64,000 nt of DNA from Brachybacterium aquaticum (GCF_014204755.1 NZ_JACHLZ010000001.1:2356001-2420000), one strand, 5' to 3'. Shown: positions 1 to 8,548, counted from the stretch's first letter. Notes: a model not told the origin generated them from the sequence alone. Numbers and translations: made by a program.

Positions 1-663
1 GTCGGGGTGCTCCTCCTGGTAGGTCTGGAAGGAGATGAAGTCGTTGGCGGTCGCGTCGGCACGGCCCTGGAGGACCAGCTCGATGGCCTCGGCGAAGCCC
101 TGGACGGGCACGATCTCGGCGCCGAGCTCCTCCATCTGCGCGGCCCAGTTGCTGGTCGCGGACTGGGCGGCGCGGGCACCCTCGATCTGATCGACGGTCT
201 GGATCTCGGAGTCGGCGGGCACGGCGATGCGGCCGATGGAGCGGGCGTACGGCTCGGAGAAGGCGTACACCTCCTGGCGCTCGGGGGTGATGCCGACGTT
301 GTTGATCACGAGGTCGTAGCGGTCCACGTCGAGGCCGGCGATGAGGGAGTCCCACTCGGTCTCGATGTACTCCGGCTCCGCGCCGAGGCCCTCGGCCACG
401 AGGTCGGCGATCTCCTTCTCGAAGCCGACCAGCGCGCCGGTCTCGTCGTGGTAGGCGTAGGGGCGGTAGGTGCCCTCCAGGCCGATGCGCACGGTGCCGG
501 ACTCCTGGATGCGGGCCAGGACGTCCTCGCCGCCGGCGCTGCCGCCGTCGGAGGCGCCGGAGCCGCTGCCGCCGCCGCTGGAGCAGGCGGCGAGGACGGC
601 GAGCACGGAGGTGCCGCCGAGGGCGAGGGCGAGTCGTCGGGTGGGGCGGGAGCTGGTGCTCAT
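1..663 (-). CDS. Cystine/polar amino-acid ABC transporter substrate-binding lipoprotein (partial, 3' end cut)
   Basis: An extracellular lipoprotein that captures a small amino acid for an ABC importer. 221 codons are visible and the reading frame is still open at the window edge, so the C-terminus is missing. The N-terminus has a basic stretch (RPTRR), a hydrophobic core and a lipobox LAAC with Cys27. SBP family 3 hallmarks follow: RIGLEGTYRPYAYHDE, GFEKEIADLVAEGLG and WDSLIAGLDVDRYDLVINN, with EPYARS further on. GAGGA lies about 7 nt before the ATG at 663. It lies 108 bases downstream of a trans-sulfuration enzyme on the same strand, which suggests a sulfur amino-acid (cystine) substrate; permease and ATPase genes would be expected beyond the window. 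The family is clear; the substrate is inferred from similarity and neighbourhood. Confidence 0.85.
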   Translation of the reverse strand, partial: MSTSSRPTRRLALALGGTSVLAVLAACSSGGGSGSGASDGGSAGGEDVLARIQESGTVRIGLEGTYRPYAYHDETGALVGFEKEIADLVAEGLGAEPEYIETEWDSLIAGLDVDRYDLVINNVGITPERQEVYAFSEPYARSIGRIAVPADSEIQTVDQIEGARAAQSATSNWAAQMEELGAEIVPVQGFAEAIELVLQGRADATANDFISFQTYQEEHPD

Positions 664-771
664 GGGATGTCCTCGTTCCGGGTGGGTGGGGATGGGGGCG
701 GCCGACGGGGTGGTCGGCGGGGGGAGCCTGGGGCGGGCGTCGGGTTCGGCCGACGGTGCCCGCCGGCGGGA

Positions 772-1905
772 TCAGCCGGCGGCGGCGAGGGCCTGGTCGA
801 GATCGGCGATCAGGTCGTCGACGTGCTCGATGCCGACGCTGAGGCGCAGCATCTCGTCGCTGATGCCGGCGTTCGCGCGGGCCTCGGGGGTCATGGCCTC
901 ATGGGTCATGGTGGCCGGGCGGCAGATCAGGGACTCTACGCCGCCGAGGCTGACAGCGTAAGCGGGGAAGCGCAGGGCCTTGAGGAAGGCCACGCGGTCC
1001 AGGCCTCCGGCGAGCTCGAAGCTCAGCACGGCACCGCGGCCGGAGGCCTGGGAGGCGTGGACGCGCGCCTCCTCCTCGCTGTGCAGGCCCGGGTACCACA
1101 GCTGGGCGATGCGGTCGTGGTCGGCGAGGTGCTCGACGATCCGCTCGGCGCTGGCCTGCTGGCGCTCGAGGCGCAGCGGGAGGGTCTTGATGGACTGGAT
1201 GAGGCGGAAGGAGTCCTGCGGCGGAAGCACCCCGCCCTGCGCCTTCTGGGCGAGGCGGTAGGCGTCGGCGAGGCGGTCGTCGTTGGTGGTGACGGTGCCG
1301 GCGAGCAGGTCGGAGTGACCGGCGAGGTACTTGGTCGCGGACTGCACGACCACGTCGGCGCCGAGCGCGAGCGGCTTCTGCAGCACGGGGGTCATGAAGG
1401 TGTTGTCGACGATGACCAGGGCGCCGTGGCGGTGCGCGAGCTCGGCGATGCGGCGCAGGTCGGTGATGCGCAGGGTCGGGTTCGCGGGGGTCTCGATGAA
1501 GACCGCCTTGGTGGCGGGGGTGAAGTCCTCGTCGGTGAGGGCGTCGAGGTCGTCCACGAAGCGGCCGGTGATCCCGCGCCCGGGCAGCACGAGGTCCACG
1601 AGGCGGTAGGTGCCGCCGTAGACGCTGGCGGAGAGGATCACCTCGTCGCCCACCTCGAGGGTGGACAGGGCGGCGGCGGTCGCGGCCATGCCGGAGGCGA
1701 AGGCGAAGCCGTGGGCGGCGTCGTCGAGTGCCGCGAGCACGGTCTCGAGCTGGGCGCGGGTGGGGTTGGAGCCTCGCTGGTAGGCGAAGGCGCCGTCCTC
1801 GGTGGCGGGGTCGAGCTCGAAGGTGGACGCCAGGTGCACCGGCGGGACCACGGCTCCGTGCTCGAAGTCCCGCAGGGTCTGCACGGCGGCGGTCTGGATG
1901 TGCAC
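772..1905 (-). CDS. Trans-sulfuration family PLP enzyme (cystathionine gamma-synthase/gamma-lyase type)
   Basis: A cytosolic PLP enzyme of the Cys/Met metabolism family, 377 aa, the usual length. The PLP lysine is Lys192 in SATKYLAGHSDLLAG. YQRGSNPTRAQLE near residue 42, FASGMAATAAALSTL, and VDNTFMTPVLQKPL are other family signatures. I chose the GTG at 1905 because GAGGAG sits 7 nt before it; the frame stays open upstream to an ATG at 2019, but that 38-residue extension is not family-like. A cystine-type binding lipoprotein follows on the same strand, so an operon for sulfur amino-acid acquisition is plausible. Sequence alone does not separate gamma-synthase (methionine synthesis) from gamma-lyase (cysteine release), or from methionine gamma-lyase. 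Confidence 0.85.
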   Translation of the reverse strand: MHIQTAAVQTLRDFEHGAVVPPVHLASTFELDPATEDGAFAYQRGSNPTRAQLETVLAALDDAAHGFAFASGMAATAAALSTLEVGDEVILSASVYGGTYRLVDLVLPGRGITGRFVDDLDALTDEDFTPATKAVFIETPANPTLRITDLRRIAELAHRHGALVIVDNTFMTPVLQKPLALGADVVVQSATKYLAGHSDLLAGTVTTNDDRLADAYRLAQKAQGGVLPPQDSFRLIQSIKTLPLRLERQQASAERIVEHLADHDRIAQLWYPGLHSEEEARVHASQASGRGAVLSFELAGGLDRVAFLKALRFPAYAVSLGGVESLICRPATMTHEAMTPEARANAGISDEMLRLSVGIEHVDDLIADLDQALAAAG

Positions 1906-2006
1906 TGGAGCTCCTCGGTCCTCGGGTGGTCGGATGCGGTCACTGTAGGACGTGGACGCCCCGGCCACCTGGCCCGATGAACGACTGTGACGGATAAGCG
2001 AGACCG

Positions 2007-2012
2007 ATGATA
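2007..2012 (-). promoter_or_regulatory. Possible -10 box upstream of the trans-sulfuration gene
   Basis: TATCAT on the minus strand, about 100 nt before the GTG at 1905. A weak GTGACC lies about 17 nt further upstream. The leader between has no SAM-riboswitch or T-box pattern that I recognise. Only the hexamer supports this. Confidence 0.3.
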
Positions 2013-2115
2013 GCCCCAAGCCGAGGTAGGGTCACGGGCCGTCGGGCCCCGTCGGCCGCACATCACACGCACCGCCGCACACACCGCCCCACCCACCGTC
2101 GCACGCACCGACGCG

Positions 2116-2147
2116 AGGAGCCCGCGACCGAGTGGCCGCGGGCTCCT
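2116..2147 (-). terminator. Hairpin terminator after the MFS gene
   Basis: An 11-bp perfect stem (AGGAGCCCGCG / CGCGGGCTCCT) with a 10-nt loop begins 37 nt past the stop of the MFS gene. There is no U tract, as is common in GC-rich actinobacteria. Confidence 0.6.
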
Positions 2148-2183
2148 GCGAAGGGTCCGGGCGAGCACCCGGGCGAGTTCGGC

Positions 2184-3494
2184 TCAGACGCCGGCGGGGG
2201 TCACCACCGGGATGGAGCCGGTGATGGTCTCCTCGTGCTCGGCGAGGACCTGGAGGGTGCGGCGCGAGCGGACCTTCAGTGCCACGAGGGTGGCGACGAC
2301 CATGACGAAGCCGGTGCTCGCCAGCACGATCGCGACGACCATCGGGGCGCGGAAGCCGAAGCCCGCGGCGATCACCGCACCGCCGACGGCGGCGCCGAGC
2401 GCATTGGCGACGTTGAAGGCGGCCTGGTTCATCGAGGCGCCGAGCAGCTCGGAGCGGTGGGCGATGCGGATCATCCAGGTCTGCATGGCCGGGCTCAGCG
2501 AGGAGTTGACCAGGTTCACCGCGAAGAAGGCGATCATCAGCGCGGCGAGCGAGGTGTGGGCGACGGCGAAGAGCACCACGAGGGCGGTGATGTAGAGCGG
2601 GAAGCCGATCAGCAGGGTGCCCTTGAGGGAGCGGTCGGTGGTCACGCCGCCCACCACGTTGCCGATGGTCATGCCGAGCCCGGCGGCGGCGAGCACCCAC
2701 GGCACGGCGCTCGCGGAGGCGCCGGTGACGGTGGTGGTGATGTCGGCGACGTAGCTGAACACGGCGAAGGCGCCGGAGAAGCCGATCGCGGCGATGCCGA
2801 TCACGATCCAGAGCTGGAGGCGCTTCAGCGCCACGAGCTCGTCGACCATGCGGCGGCCGACGACCTTCTCCTGCTGGGGCACGGTGAGGTACAGCGCGAC
2901 GAAGGTCGCGACGAACACGCCGGTCAGCAGCAGGTAGACGGTGCGCCAGCCGGCCATCTGGCCGATGGCGGTGAGGATCGGGACGCCGATCAGGTTCGCC
3001 ACCGTCAGGCCCGACAGGGCGAGCGCGGTGCCCTTGCCCTGGGAGCCGGGGCCCATGAGGTGGGCGGCCAGCAGCGAGGCGACGCCGAAGTAGGCGCCGT
3101 GGGGGATGCCGGCGACGAAGCGCGCGAGGACGGTGAGCTCGAAGGTGGGCATCATGCCCGAGAGCAGGGTGCCGGCGGCGAGCGCGATGGCGAGCGCCAT
3201 GATCATGGTGCTGCGGCTCCAGCGCACGGAGAGCAGCGCGAGGGTGGGGGCGCCGACGACGACGCCGAGGGCGTAGGCGGTGATCGCGAGGCCCGCGCGG
3301 GCGATGCCGGTCTCGGGGTCCGAGGCCATCAGCTGGGGCAGCAGGCCCTCGGCGATGCCGGGGAGCAGGCCCATGGAGACGAACTCGGAGCCGCCGATGC
3401 CGAAACCGCCAAGGGCGATCGCGAGCAGTGCGAGACGGCGCCGGGTGGGCGTGAGTTCTGAGGACGACGGGCGGACCGTGTCGGTGGTGGCCAT
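2184..3494 (-). CDS. MFS transporter, DHA1/AraJ-like
   Basis: A 436-aa integral membrane protein with about 12 hydrophobic segments. The first segment carries GGFGIGGSEFVSMGLLPGIA, typical of the AraJ/NepI-like exporter group, where SEFV or TEFV opens TM1. A basic loop with RWSRSTMI follows TM2, as in motif A of the superfamily. The ATG at 3494 starts a normal N-terminus (MATTDTVRPSS); a GAGGTCC stretch lies before it. It is divergent from a ROK-family regulator, with an operator-like repeat between them, so the regulator may control this exporter. The substrate (sugar, drug or purine) cannot be told from sequence. Confidence 0.85.
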   Translation of the reverse strand: MATTDTVRPSSSELTPTRRRLALLAIALGGFGIGGSEFVSMGLLPGIAEGLLPQLMASDPETGIARAGLAITAYALGVVVGAPTLALLSVRWSRSTMIMALAIALAAGTLLSGMMPTFELTVLARFVAGIPHGAYFGVASLLAAHLMGPGSQGKGTALALSGLTVANLIGVPILTAIGQMAGWRTVYLLLTGVFVATFVALYLTVPQQEKVVGRRMVDELVALKRLQLWIVIGIAAIGFSGAFAVFSYVADITTTVTGASASAVPWVLAAAGLGMTIGNVVGGVTTDRSLKGTLLIGFPLYITALVVLFAVAHTSLAALMIAFFAVNLVNSSLSPAMQTWMIRIAHRSELLGASMNQAAFNVANALGAAVGGAVIAAGFGFRAPMVVAIVLASTGFVMVVATLVALKVRSRRTLQVLAEHEETITGSIPVVTPAGV

Positions 3495-3550
3495 GTGAGG
3501 ACCTCGACCTTCGGGAGCGGGGGTGGCGGACGGGCTCCTTCGCCTCGGTG

Positions 3551-3574
3551 AACAGAATAAGCAAACGCTGTTGC
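3551..3574. promoter_or_regulatory. Operator-like inverted repeat between MFS and ROK genes
   Basis: AACAG at 3551-3555 is mirrored by CTGTT at 3568-3572, and the overlapping GCAAACGCTGTTGC (3561-3574) is an imperfect palindrome resembling LacI/ROK operators. It stands out as the most A/T-rich patch of the intergenic region and would lie near the promoters of both divergent genes. Confidence 0.4.
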
Positions 3575-3682
3575 GATACGTCAAGGGGGTCCGTCGGATC
3601 GGACCCGTCACAGTGCGCCGGCCCTCCCCCGTCGTGCGCGGTCACGACGGGAACGGGGGTCCTCCCGTGCAAGGATGAGCCG

Positions 3683-4783
3683 GTGAGACCGACCACCCCG
3701 CTCGATCGCGTGGCCGGCGCGCACGACGCCGCCGTCCTCGCCGTCGCCCGCCGCGGCGACCCGGTCTCGCGCGCTGCCCTGGCCCAGGAATTGCAGGTCA
3801 CCCCGCAGGCGATCTCGAAGATCCTCGGCCGGCTCATGGAGCGCGGCCTCGTGGAGGAGGCGGGGACCGTCGGCGCCGGTCCCGGCAAGCCCACGACCCT
3901 CTACCGGATCGTGCCCGGCTCGCGCCGCGCGATCGGCCTGCACCTGACCCGCTCGCGCCTGCACTCGGTGGTGGTCGACCTCACCGGCGAGATCCTCGAG
4001 CGGCGCGAGATCGAGACCGGCGGCCTGCAGCCCGTGCCCGACCTCATCGCGACCCTCGCCGCGCAGACCCGCTCGCTCGTCGACGTCGGCCCCGGCACCC
4101 TGCTCGGCGTGGGCGTGGGGATGCCCGGTCCCGTCGACGGCGAGGAGGGCGTCTACCGCGGCACCTCGGACCCGGACCCGTGGCGGGGCGCCCCGATCCG
4201 CCGCCTCCTCGCCGCGGAGCTCGACCTGCCGGTGCTGCTGGACCACGACTCCCGGGCGGCGCTCGTGGGCGAGGCCTGGTCCCAGCCGGGCCTGCTGCGC
4301 AATGCCGCGCTCGTGCTCGTCGAGGACGGGCTCGGCGCGGCCCTGTGCATTGAGGACCGGATCGTGCGCGGCGCCCACTCCCATGCCGGGGAGGTCGGCC
4401 ACACGGTGGTGCGGCTCGGCGGGGAGCAGTGCCCGTGCGGGCGGCGGGGCTGCGCGCAGGTCGAGTACCGCGCCGCGCTCGAGCGCGGCGACGAGGAGCT
4501 GGGCGCGCAGATCCTCGCCGAGGTGGTGGTGAACCTGGTGCGGCTGGTGGACGTGGACCGGGTGGTCCTCGGCGGGCGCACGGTCTACGAGCAGCACGCC
4601 CGGAGCATGGACGCGATCCGGGACGCGCTGACCGAGGGGCTGCGGGACGAGCCCTGGGTGCACGTGGAGGTCATGCTCTCCACCCGCGGCACGGACCTGA
4701 TCGCGGTCGGTGCGGCCTGCGAGGTGCTCGAGCACAAGAACGGGCTGCCGCAGCTCCTCTTCGGCGCGGACGACCGCGGCTGA
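3683..4783 (+). CDS. ROK-family transcriptional regulator
   Basis: A 366-aa DNA-binding regulator with a winged helix (about residues 12-70, LAQELQVTPQAISKILGRLM) followed by a ROK sugar-kinase-like fold. GVGVGMPGPVD and DHDSRAALVGEAW belong to the fold, HAGEVGHTVV carries the conserved His, and CPCGRRGC near residue 250 is the ROK zinc motif. I took the GTG at 3683, preceded by AAGGATG, because homologous proteins begin just ahead of the helix-turn-helix; the frame is open further upstream. Such proteins usually repress sugar uptake or efflux genes and respond to a sugar or its phosphate. The divergent MFS gene is the obvious candidate target. Confidence 0.88.
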   Translation: MRPTTPLDRVAGAHDAAVLAVARRGDPVSRAALAQELQVTPQAISKILGRLMERGLVEEAGTVGAGPGKPTTLYRIVPGSRRAIGLHLTRSRLHSVVVDLTGEILERREIETGGLQPVPDLIATLAAQTRSLVDVGPGTLLGVGVGMPGPVDGEEGVYRGTSDPDPWRGAPIRRLLAAELDLPVLLDHDSRAALVGEAWSQPGLLRNAALVLVEDGLGAALCIEDRIVRGAHSHAGEVGHTVVRLGGEQCPCGRRGCAQVEYRAALERGDEELGAQILAEVVVNLVRLVDVDRVVLGGRTVYEQHARSMDAIRDALTEGLRDEPWVHVEVMLSTRGTDLIAVGAACEVLEHKNGLPQLLFGADDRG

Positions 4784-4837
4784 GGGAGTCCGCTCCTCCC
4801 CCACTGCTCGCGCGGCATCTCTGCTCGCGCGGGACCG

Positions 4838-5569
4838 CTACTCGCGCGGGCCGAAGATCGCCGAGCCCACGCGGACGATGGTCGCGCCCTCCTGGACCGC
4901 GATCTCCAGGTCGCCGCTCATCCCCATGGACAGCTCGGTGAGCTCCTCGGCGCCGAGCCGCTCGCGCACCTCGTCGCGCAGCTCCCGCAGGGAGCGCAGC
5001 GAGGCGCGCACCGCGGTCTCGTCGCTGGTGTTCGCGCCGATCGTCATGAGGCCCACGGGCCGCAGCCACGCGCCGCCGCGCAGGCGCTCGACCACCGGGG
5101 CGATCTCGTCGGCCGACGGGGCGTAGCCGCCCTTGGACTCCTCGCCGGAGGTGTTGACCTGGATGAGCACGTCGCGGCGCAGCTCCGCGAGCTCGGCCCG
5201 GCGTGCGAGGGCATCGGCGATGTCGTCGCGGTCCACGCTGTGGATCAGTTCGGCGAAGGCGACGACGTCCCGGGCCTTATTGGTCTGGAGGCGGCCGATG
5301 AAGTGGCGGGGCACCCCGTTCTCCGCGAGCAGGGGGTCGGCGTGCTTGGCGATCTCCTGGGCGCGGTTCTCCCCCACCGCGATCCGGCGGCCGCGCTCAC
5401 TCAGCAACTCGATCACCTGGGAGATCTGAGCAGGGGTGCGGGTCTTGGTCGCCAGCAGCAGCGTGATCTCCTGCGGGTCCCGGCCTGCGCCGGTGGCGGC
5501 GTCGTCGATCCGTCCGAGCACCTCGTCGAGGCGGGCGGCGAGCTGGGGGTCGGCTGCGGAGGAGGTCAT
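4838..5569 (-). CDS. YggS/PROSC-family PLP homeostasis protein
   Basis: A 243-aa single-domain fold-type III PLP protein thought to buffer free PLP; no enzymatic activity is established for the family. LLLATKTRTPAQI carries the PLP lysine, FIGRLQTNKARDV is the conserved phosphate-side motif, and SMGMSGDLEIAVQEG plus RVGSAIFG close the barrel. Start is uncertain: ATG 5569 (MTSSAADP) and ATG 5578 (MDAMTSS) are both possible and neither has a clear Shine-Dalgarno. The frame is open to 5659, but that extension is not family-like. In many Gram-positives this gene sits near division genes; here its neighbours are a ROK regulator and a tRNA. An in-frame GTCGGCCGAC word at 5108 encodes PSAD. Confidence 0.9.
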   Translation of the reverse strand: MTSSAADPQLAARLDEVLGRIDDAATGAGRDPQEITLLLATKTRTPAQISQVIELLSERGRRIAVGENRAQEIAKHADPLLAENGVPRHFIGRLQTNKARDVVAFAELIHSVDRDDIADALARRAELAELRRDVLIQVNTSGEESKGGYAPSADEIAPVVERLRGGAWLRPVGLMTIGANTSDETAVRASLRSLRELRDEVRERLGAEELTELSMGMSGDLEIAVQEGATIVRVGSAIFGPRE

Positions 5570-5650
5570 GGCATCCATTGTGGCCCGGACCCGGCGGTGG
5601 TGCGCCCGCCATGCGCCGTCCGAGCGCTGACCGAGCGCTGAAGGGCCGCG

Positions 5651-5724
5651 TGCCCCCACCGGGACTCGAACCCGGACTGTGCCGATTTTAAGTCGGCCGC
5701 CTCTGCCGATTGGGCTATGGGGGC
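5651..5724 (-). tRNA. tRNA with anticodon UAA (nominally Leu), short variable loop
   Basis: A full cloverleaf of 74 nt: acceptor GCCCCCA/TGGGGGC, anticodon stem GCCGA/TCGGC around loop CTTAAAA (anticodon TAA), T arm CCGGG-TTCGAGT-CCCGG and discriminator A. CCA is not encoded. The D stem is 3 bp plus a C-A mismatch. The variable region is only ACAGT, whereas bacterial tRNA-Leu normally has a long variable arm. It should read the very rare UUA codon. See the separate finding. Confidence 0.85.
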
Positions 5725-5771
5725 GGGAGCGGGGATCCGTCCCGGTCGCTCACCTTATGCTGGAACGCATC

Positions 5772-7931
5772 ATGACCGCTGCGATCCGGTCCCTCGCGGA
5801 CTCCCTGCGACGATTCGGCGACGAGCGCCTGGAGGCCCTGCTCCTCGCCCGGCCGGACCTCGCCTCCCCGCTGCCCCGCGGGCTCGGTCCGCTGGCCGCC
5901 CGCGCCGGCGGCGCCACCTCCGCCCGCCGCGCCCTGGACTCGCTCACCCTGCCGGAGCTTCATCTGGTCGAGGCGCTCGCCGTGCTCGAGGACGGCGCCT
6001 CCCCCTCCGCCCTCGCCCACGCCGTCTCCTCCGATCCGGCCACGATCGCCCCGGCGCTCGAACGGCTGATCACCCTGGCGGTGGTGTGGGGCGAGGACGA
6101 GCTGCACCTGCTGCGCCCCCTGCGCGACGGGATGCGCGCCCCCGCCGGCCTCGCGCCCGTCTCCCCCGACGACCCGTCCCCCGAAGAGGCCGCGCGCCGC
6201 GTGGAGGCCGCCCGGGAGACGCTCGGCCCGGCGCTCGAGGCCCTCGCCTGGGGCCCCAGCGCCGTCACCGGCTCGGGCAAGCTCGCGGCCGCGCTGCGCC
6301 GCGCCGGGATCGTCACGGCCGACGGGGACTCCCTGCACATCCCGCGCCCGGTCCATCTCGCCCTGCGCGGCGGGCGGGTGCGCCGCACCCACACCGCCCT
6401 GCGTCCGGGCCCCGAAGGGCCCGAGGTCACCGAGCGGATCCCCGGCTCCCGCACCGCCCAGGCCGTCGAGCGGGCCTTCGAGGCGCTGCGGCTGCTGGGC
6501 ACAGTGCGCGGCTTCGACGAGGACCCGCCCGGGGTGCTGCGCCGCGGCGGGCTGCCCCAGCGGGACCTGCGGCGCCTGGCCGAGAGGGCGGGCGCCCCGC
6601 TGCTGGACCATGCGACCGTGCTGCAGTCCGCCTGGCAGGCCGGGCTGATCGGACACGACGGCCAGGAATGGCGTCCCACGAGGGACTGGGACGCCCACCG
6701 TCAGCTGCCCGCCCCGCGCCGCTGGGCCGAGCTGGTGCTCGCCTGGGCGCGCGGCCACCATCTCGCCGCAGTGGTGGGCACCCCGGACTCCTCCGGGACC
6801 GGACGCTCGCTGATGTCGGACCTCACCCGCCGCGACGGGGTGCGCACCCGCCGCGGGAGCCTGCTGCGCCTGCTGCTGACCACCCCCGGCATCGACGCGA
6901 CCGAGGACTCCCTCGTCGCCGCGCTGGCCTGGGCGTTCCCGCTCGTCCCGCCCGAGGTGCTGCGCGAGGAGACCTCGGCGCTGCTCGTGGAAGGGAAGGC
7001 GCTCGGGGTGCTGGACGGCGGGTGTCTCACGGTGCTCGGCCAGGAGCTCGTACCGGCGCTGGACGAGGACGTCACCCTCGCCGATGCGCGCCTGGCCGCG
7101 GTGCTCGAGGATGCGGCGCCGCCGCCGGTGGACGAGGTGCTGCTGGACGCGGACCTCACCGCCGTGATCCCGGGCCGCCCAGCGGAGCGGCTGCTGCCGC
7201 TGCTGGACTGGACCGAGGTCGTCTCCCGCGGCGGGGCGCTCACCCTGCGCTTCAGCGCCGCGACCGTGCGGCGCGCGCTCGGTGACGGCCGCGACGCGGA
7301 GGCGCTGCTCACCCTGCTCGGCGAGGTCTCCCGCTCCCCCGTCCCCCAGGGTCTGGAGTACCTGCTGCGCGACGAACAGCGCCGGCACGGACGGGTGCAG
7401 GTCTCCCGCGCCGCGACGGTGCTGACCGCGGAGGCAGAGGTGCTGGACCTGCTGCAGGTCGCACCGGAGGCGACGGCGCTCGGCCTGCACCGACTCGCCC
7501 CGACGGTCGCGGTCACGCTGTCCGATCCGGGATTCGCGCTGCAGATCGCCCGCCAGGCCGGGCTGGCCCCGCACGCCGTCGGCCCCGACGGGAAGCCGGT
7601 GGCGGCAGAGCTCGCGCACTCGCTGCGCGGCGGGCCCGTGGACCCCGACCTGGTCACGGTCGAGGGTCCCGAGCTGCGCCTGCCCGCCCAGGAGGCGGTG
7701 GCGAGGATCCGCGCGGCGGAGGAGGGCGCCACCGACCTGTCGGTCACCGACCGGCTCCTGGATGCGATCGCCCGCGGGGACGAGATCCCGCTGGGGGTCG
7801 TGGACGGCCAGGGCGGGGTCGTGGTGAAGCAGGCCCGCCCGCTCTCGCTCGAGGGCGGCCGTCTGCGCGCGCGGGAGTCCGGCAGCCAGGAGGAGTTCAC
7901 CGTCCTCGTGCACCGGGTGACCCTGGGCTGA
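5772..7931 (+). CDS. Helicase-associated domain protein (XPB partner)
   Basis: A 719-aa soluble protein rich in Leu, Ala and Arg. It resembles the actinobacterial helicase-associated proteins (Helicase_C_3 / XPB N-terminal-like, the Rv0862c type) that lie beside XPB-family helicases. RGSLLRLLLTTPG and LGLHRLAPTVAVTLSDPGFALQ match the pattern I know from that group. No Walker motifs are visible, so it is probably a DNA-binding or regulatory partner and not itself a helicase. The XPB helicase lies 2.4 kb downstream, separated by a small membrane gene and gnd. I chose ATG 5772: TATGCT ends 10 nt before it and no ribosome site is seen, so the mRNA could be leaderless. ATG 5757 is an alternative. 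Confidence 0.75.
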   Translation: MTAAIRSLADSLRRFGDERLEALLLARPDLASPLPRGLGPLAARAGGATSARRALDSLTLPELHLVEALAVLEDGASPSALAHAVSSDPATIAPALERLITLAVVWGEDELHLLRPLRDGMRAPAGLAPVSPDDPSPEEAARRVEAARETLGPALEALAWGPSAVTGSGKLAAALRRAGIVTADGDSLHIPRPVHLALRGGRVRRTHTALRPGPEGPEVTERIPGSRTAQAVERAFEALRLLGTVRGFDEDPPGVLRRGGLPQRDLRRLAERAGAPLLDHATVLQSAWQAGLIGHDGQEWRPTRDWDAHRQLPAPRRWAELVLAWARGHHLAAVVGTPDSSGTGRSLMSDLTRRDGVRTRRGSLLRLLLTTPGIDATEDSLVAALAWAFPLVPPEVLREETSALLVEGKALGVLDGGCLTVLGQELVPALDEDVTLADARLAAVLEDAAPPPVDEVLLDADLTAVIPGRPAERLLPLLDWTEVVSRGGALTLRFSAATVRRALGDGRDAEALLTLLGEVSRSPVPQGLEYLLRDEQRRHGRVQVSRAATVLTAEAEVLDLLQVAPEATALGLHRLAPTVAVTLSDPGFALQIARQAGLAPHAVGPDGKPVAAELAHSLRGGPVDPDLVTVEGPELRLPAQEAVARIRAAEEGATDLSVTDRLLDAIARGDEIPLGVVDGQGGVVVKQARPLSLEGGRLRARESGSQEEFTVLVHRVTLG

Positions 7932-7982
7932 GTGTGACCCTGGGCTGAGTGTGACCCTGGGCTGAGTGTGACCCTGGGCTGA
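7917..7982 (+). repeat. 17-bp tandem repeat spanning the stop codon, 3.9 copies
   Basis: The unit GTGACCCTGGGCTGAGT occurs at 7917, 7934 and 7951, and without its last two bases at 7968. The first copy contains the last codons and the TGA of the helicase-associated gene; the others follow it directly. The unit length is not a multiple of three. Confidence 0.95.
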
Positions 7983-8170
7983 ATCGCGCGCCCGCCAGGG
8001 CGGGGCACGCGCAGGATTCGCGGCGCACGGCATGGGGAGTCCTCCCCATCGCGTGATCCCCCTCTCTGCGGGTTACGATTCCCGATGCCAGGGCCGGGAC
8101 GATCGCGTCGCCCGACCTGGGGCCCGGGGCCGACATCCCGGGGAAGATCATCAGGAAGAAGGGGAATCCC

Positions 8171-8548
8171 ATGACCTCTCCCAACTCGGGATTCGACGCG
8201 CAGGATCCGAACAACTCGCAGAACCAGGGCTTCAACTCGCCCAACCCCGGTTACGGTGCGCCCGGCCAGGGCGGCTTCACCCCGGTCGGCGGCGGCTTCG
8301 ACGTCGAGAAGATCAAGAAGAACGCTCTGATCGCCACGATCGTCGGCTTCCTCTGCGGTGGCCTCCTGCCCGGCATCCTGGGCCTGCTCGGCTACCTCAA
8401 GGCCGACCAGGAGCCCGCGACCGCGAAGAAGTTCACCAAGTGGTCCTGGATCGCGTTCGCGATCATGTGGGCGATCTCGATCATCCTCATCATCGTCTAC
8501 GTCATCTTCATGATCGCCGTCGTGGGCTCCTCGACCACGACGTACTGA
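8171..8548 (+). CDS. Small two-TM membrane protein, Asn/Gly/Pro-rich N-terminus
   Basis: 125 aa. The first 40 residues are hydrophilic and rich in Asn, Gly, Gln and Pro (NSGFDAQDPNNSQNQGF, PGYGAPGQGG). Two hydrophobic helices follow, NALIATIVGFLCGGLLPGIL and a second of about 25 residues ending IVYVIFMIAVV, joined by a short basic loop (KADQEPATAKKFTKW). This resembles the small DUF4190 or CD225-like proteins common in actinobacteria, with a disordered tail and a membrane hairpin; their function is unknown. AAGGGGAA precedes the ATG. A strong shared terminator separates it from the convergent gnd gene. Confidence 0.75.
   Translation: MTSPNSGFDAQDPNNSQNQGFNSPNPGYGAPGQGGFTPVGGGFDVEKIKKNALIATIVGFLCGGLLPGILGLLGYLKADQEPATAKKFTKWSWIAFAIMWAISIILIIVYVIFMIAVVGSSTTTY

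Noticed and set aside
7-1980. Very long open frames on the strand opposite real genes (here 657 codons; similar ones near 2000-3900, 5700-8000, 8726-10300, 15237-17510, 47291-49198)
   Set aside because: They are complements of strongly supported genes; the high GC content removes stop codons, and the translations are Gly/Arg/His-rich without domains.
1906-2183. Possible SAM or T-box riboswitch before the trans-sulfuration gene
   Set aside because: No conserved riboswitch core, T-box sequence or matching stems were found in the leader.
5651-5724. Integration (att) site at the tRNA 3' end
   Set aside because: No integrase and no duplicated tRNA 3' end were seen in the window.
7917-7982. CRISPR-like or attachment-site array
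   Set aside because: Units abut without spacers, the number of copies is low, and no integrase or cas gene is nearby.
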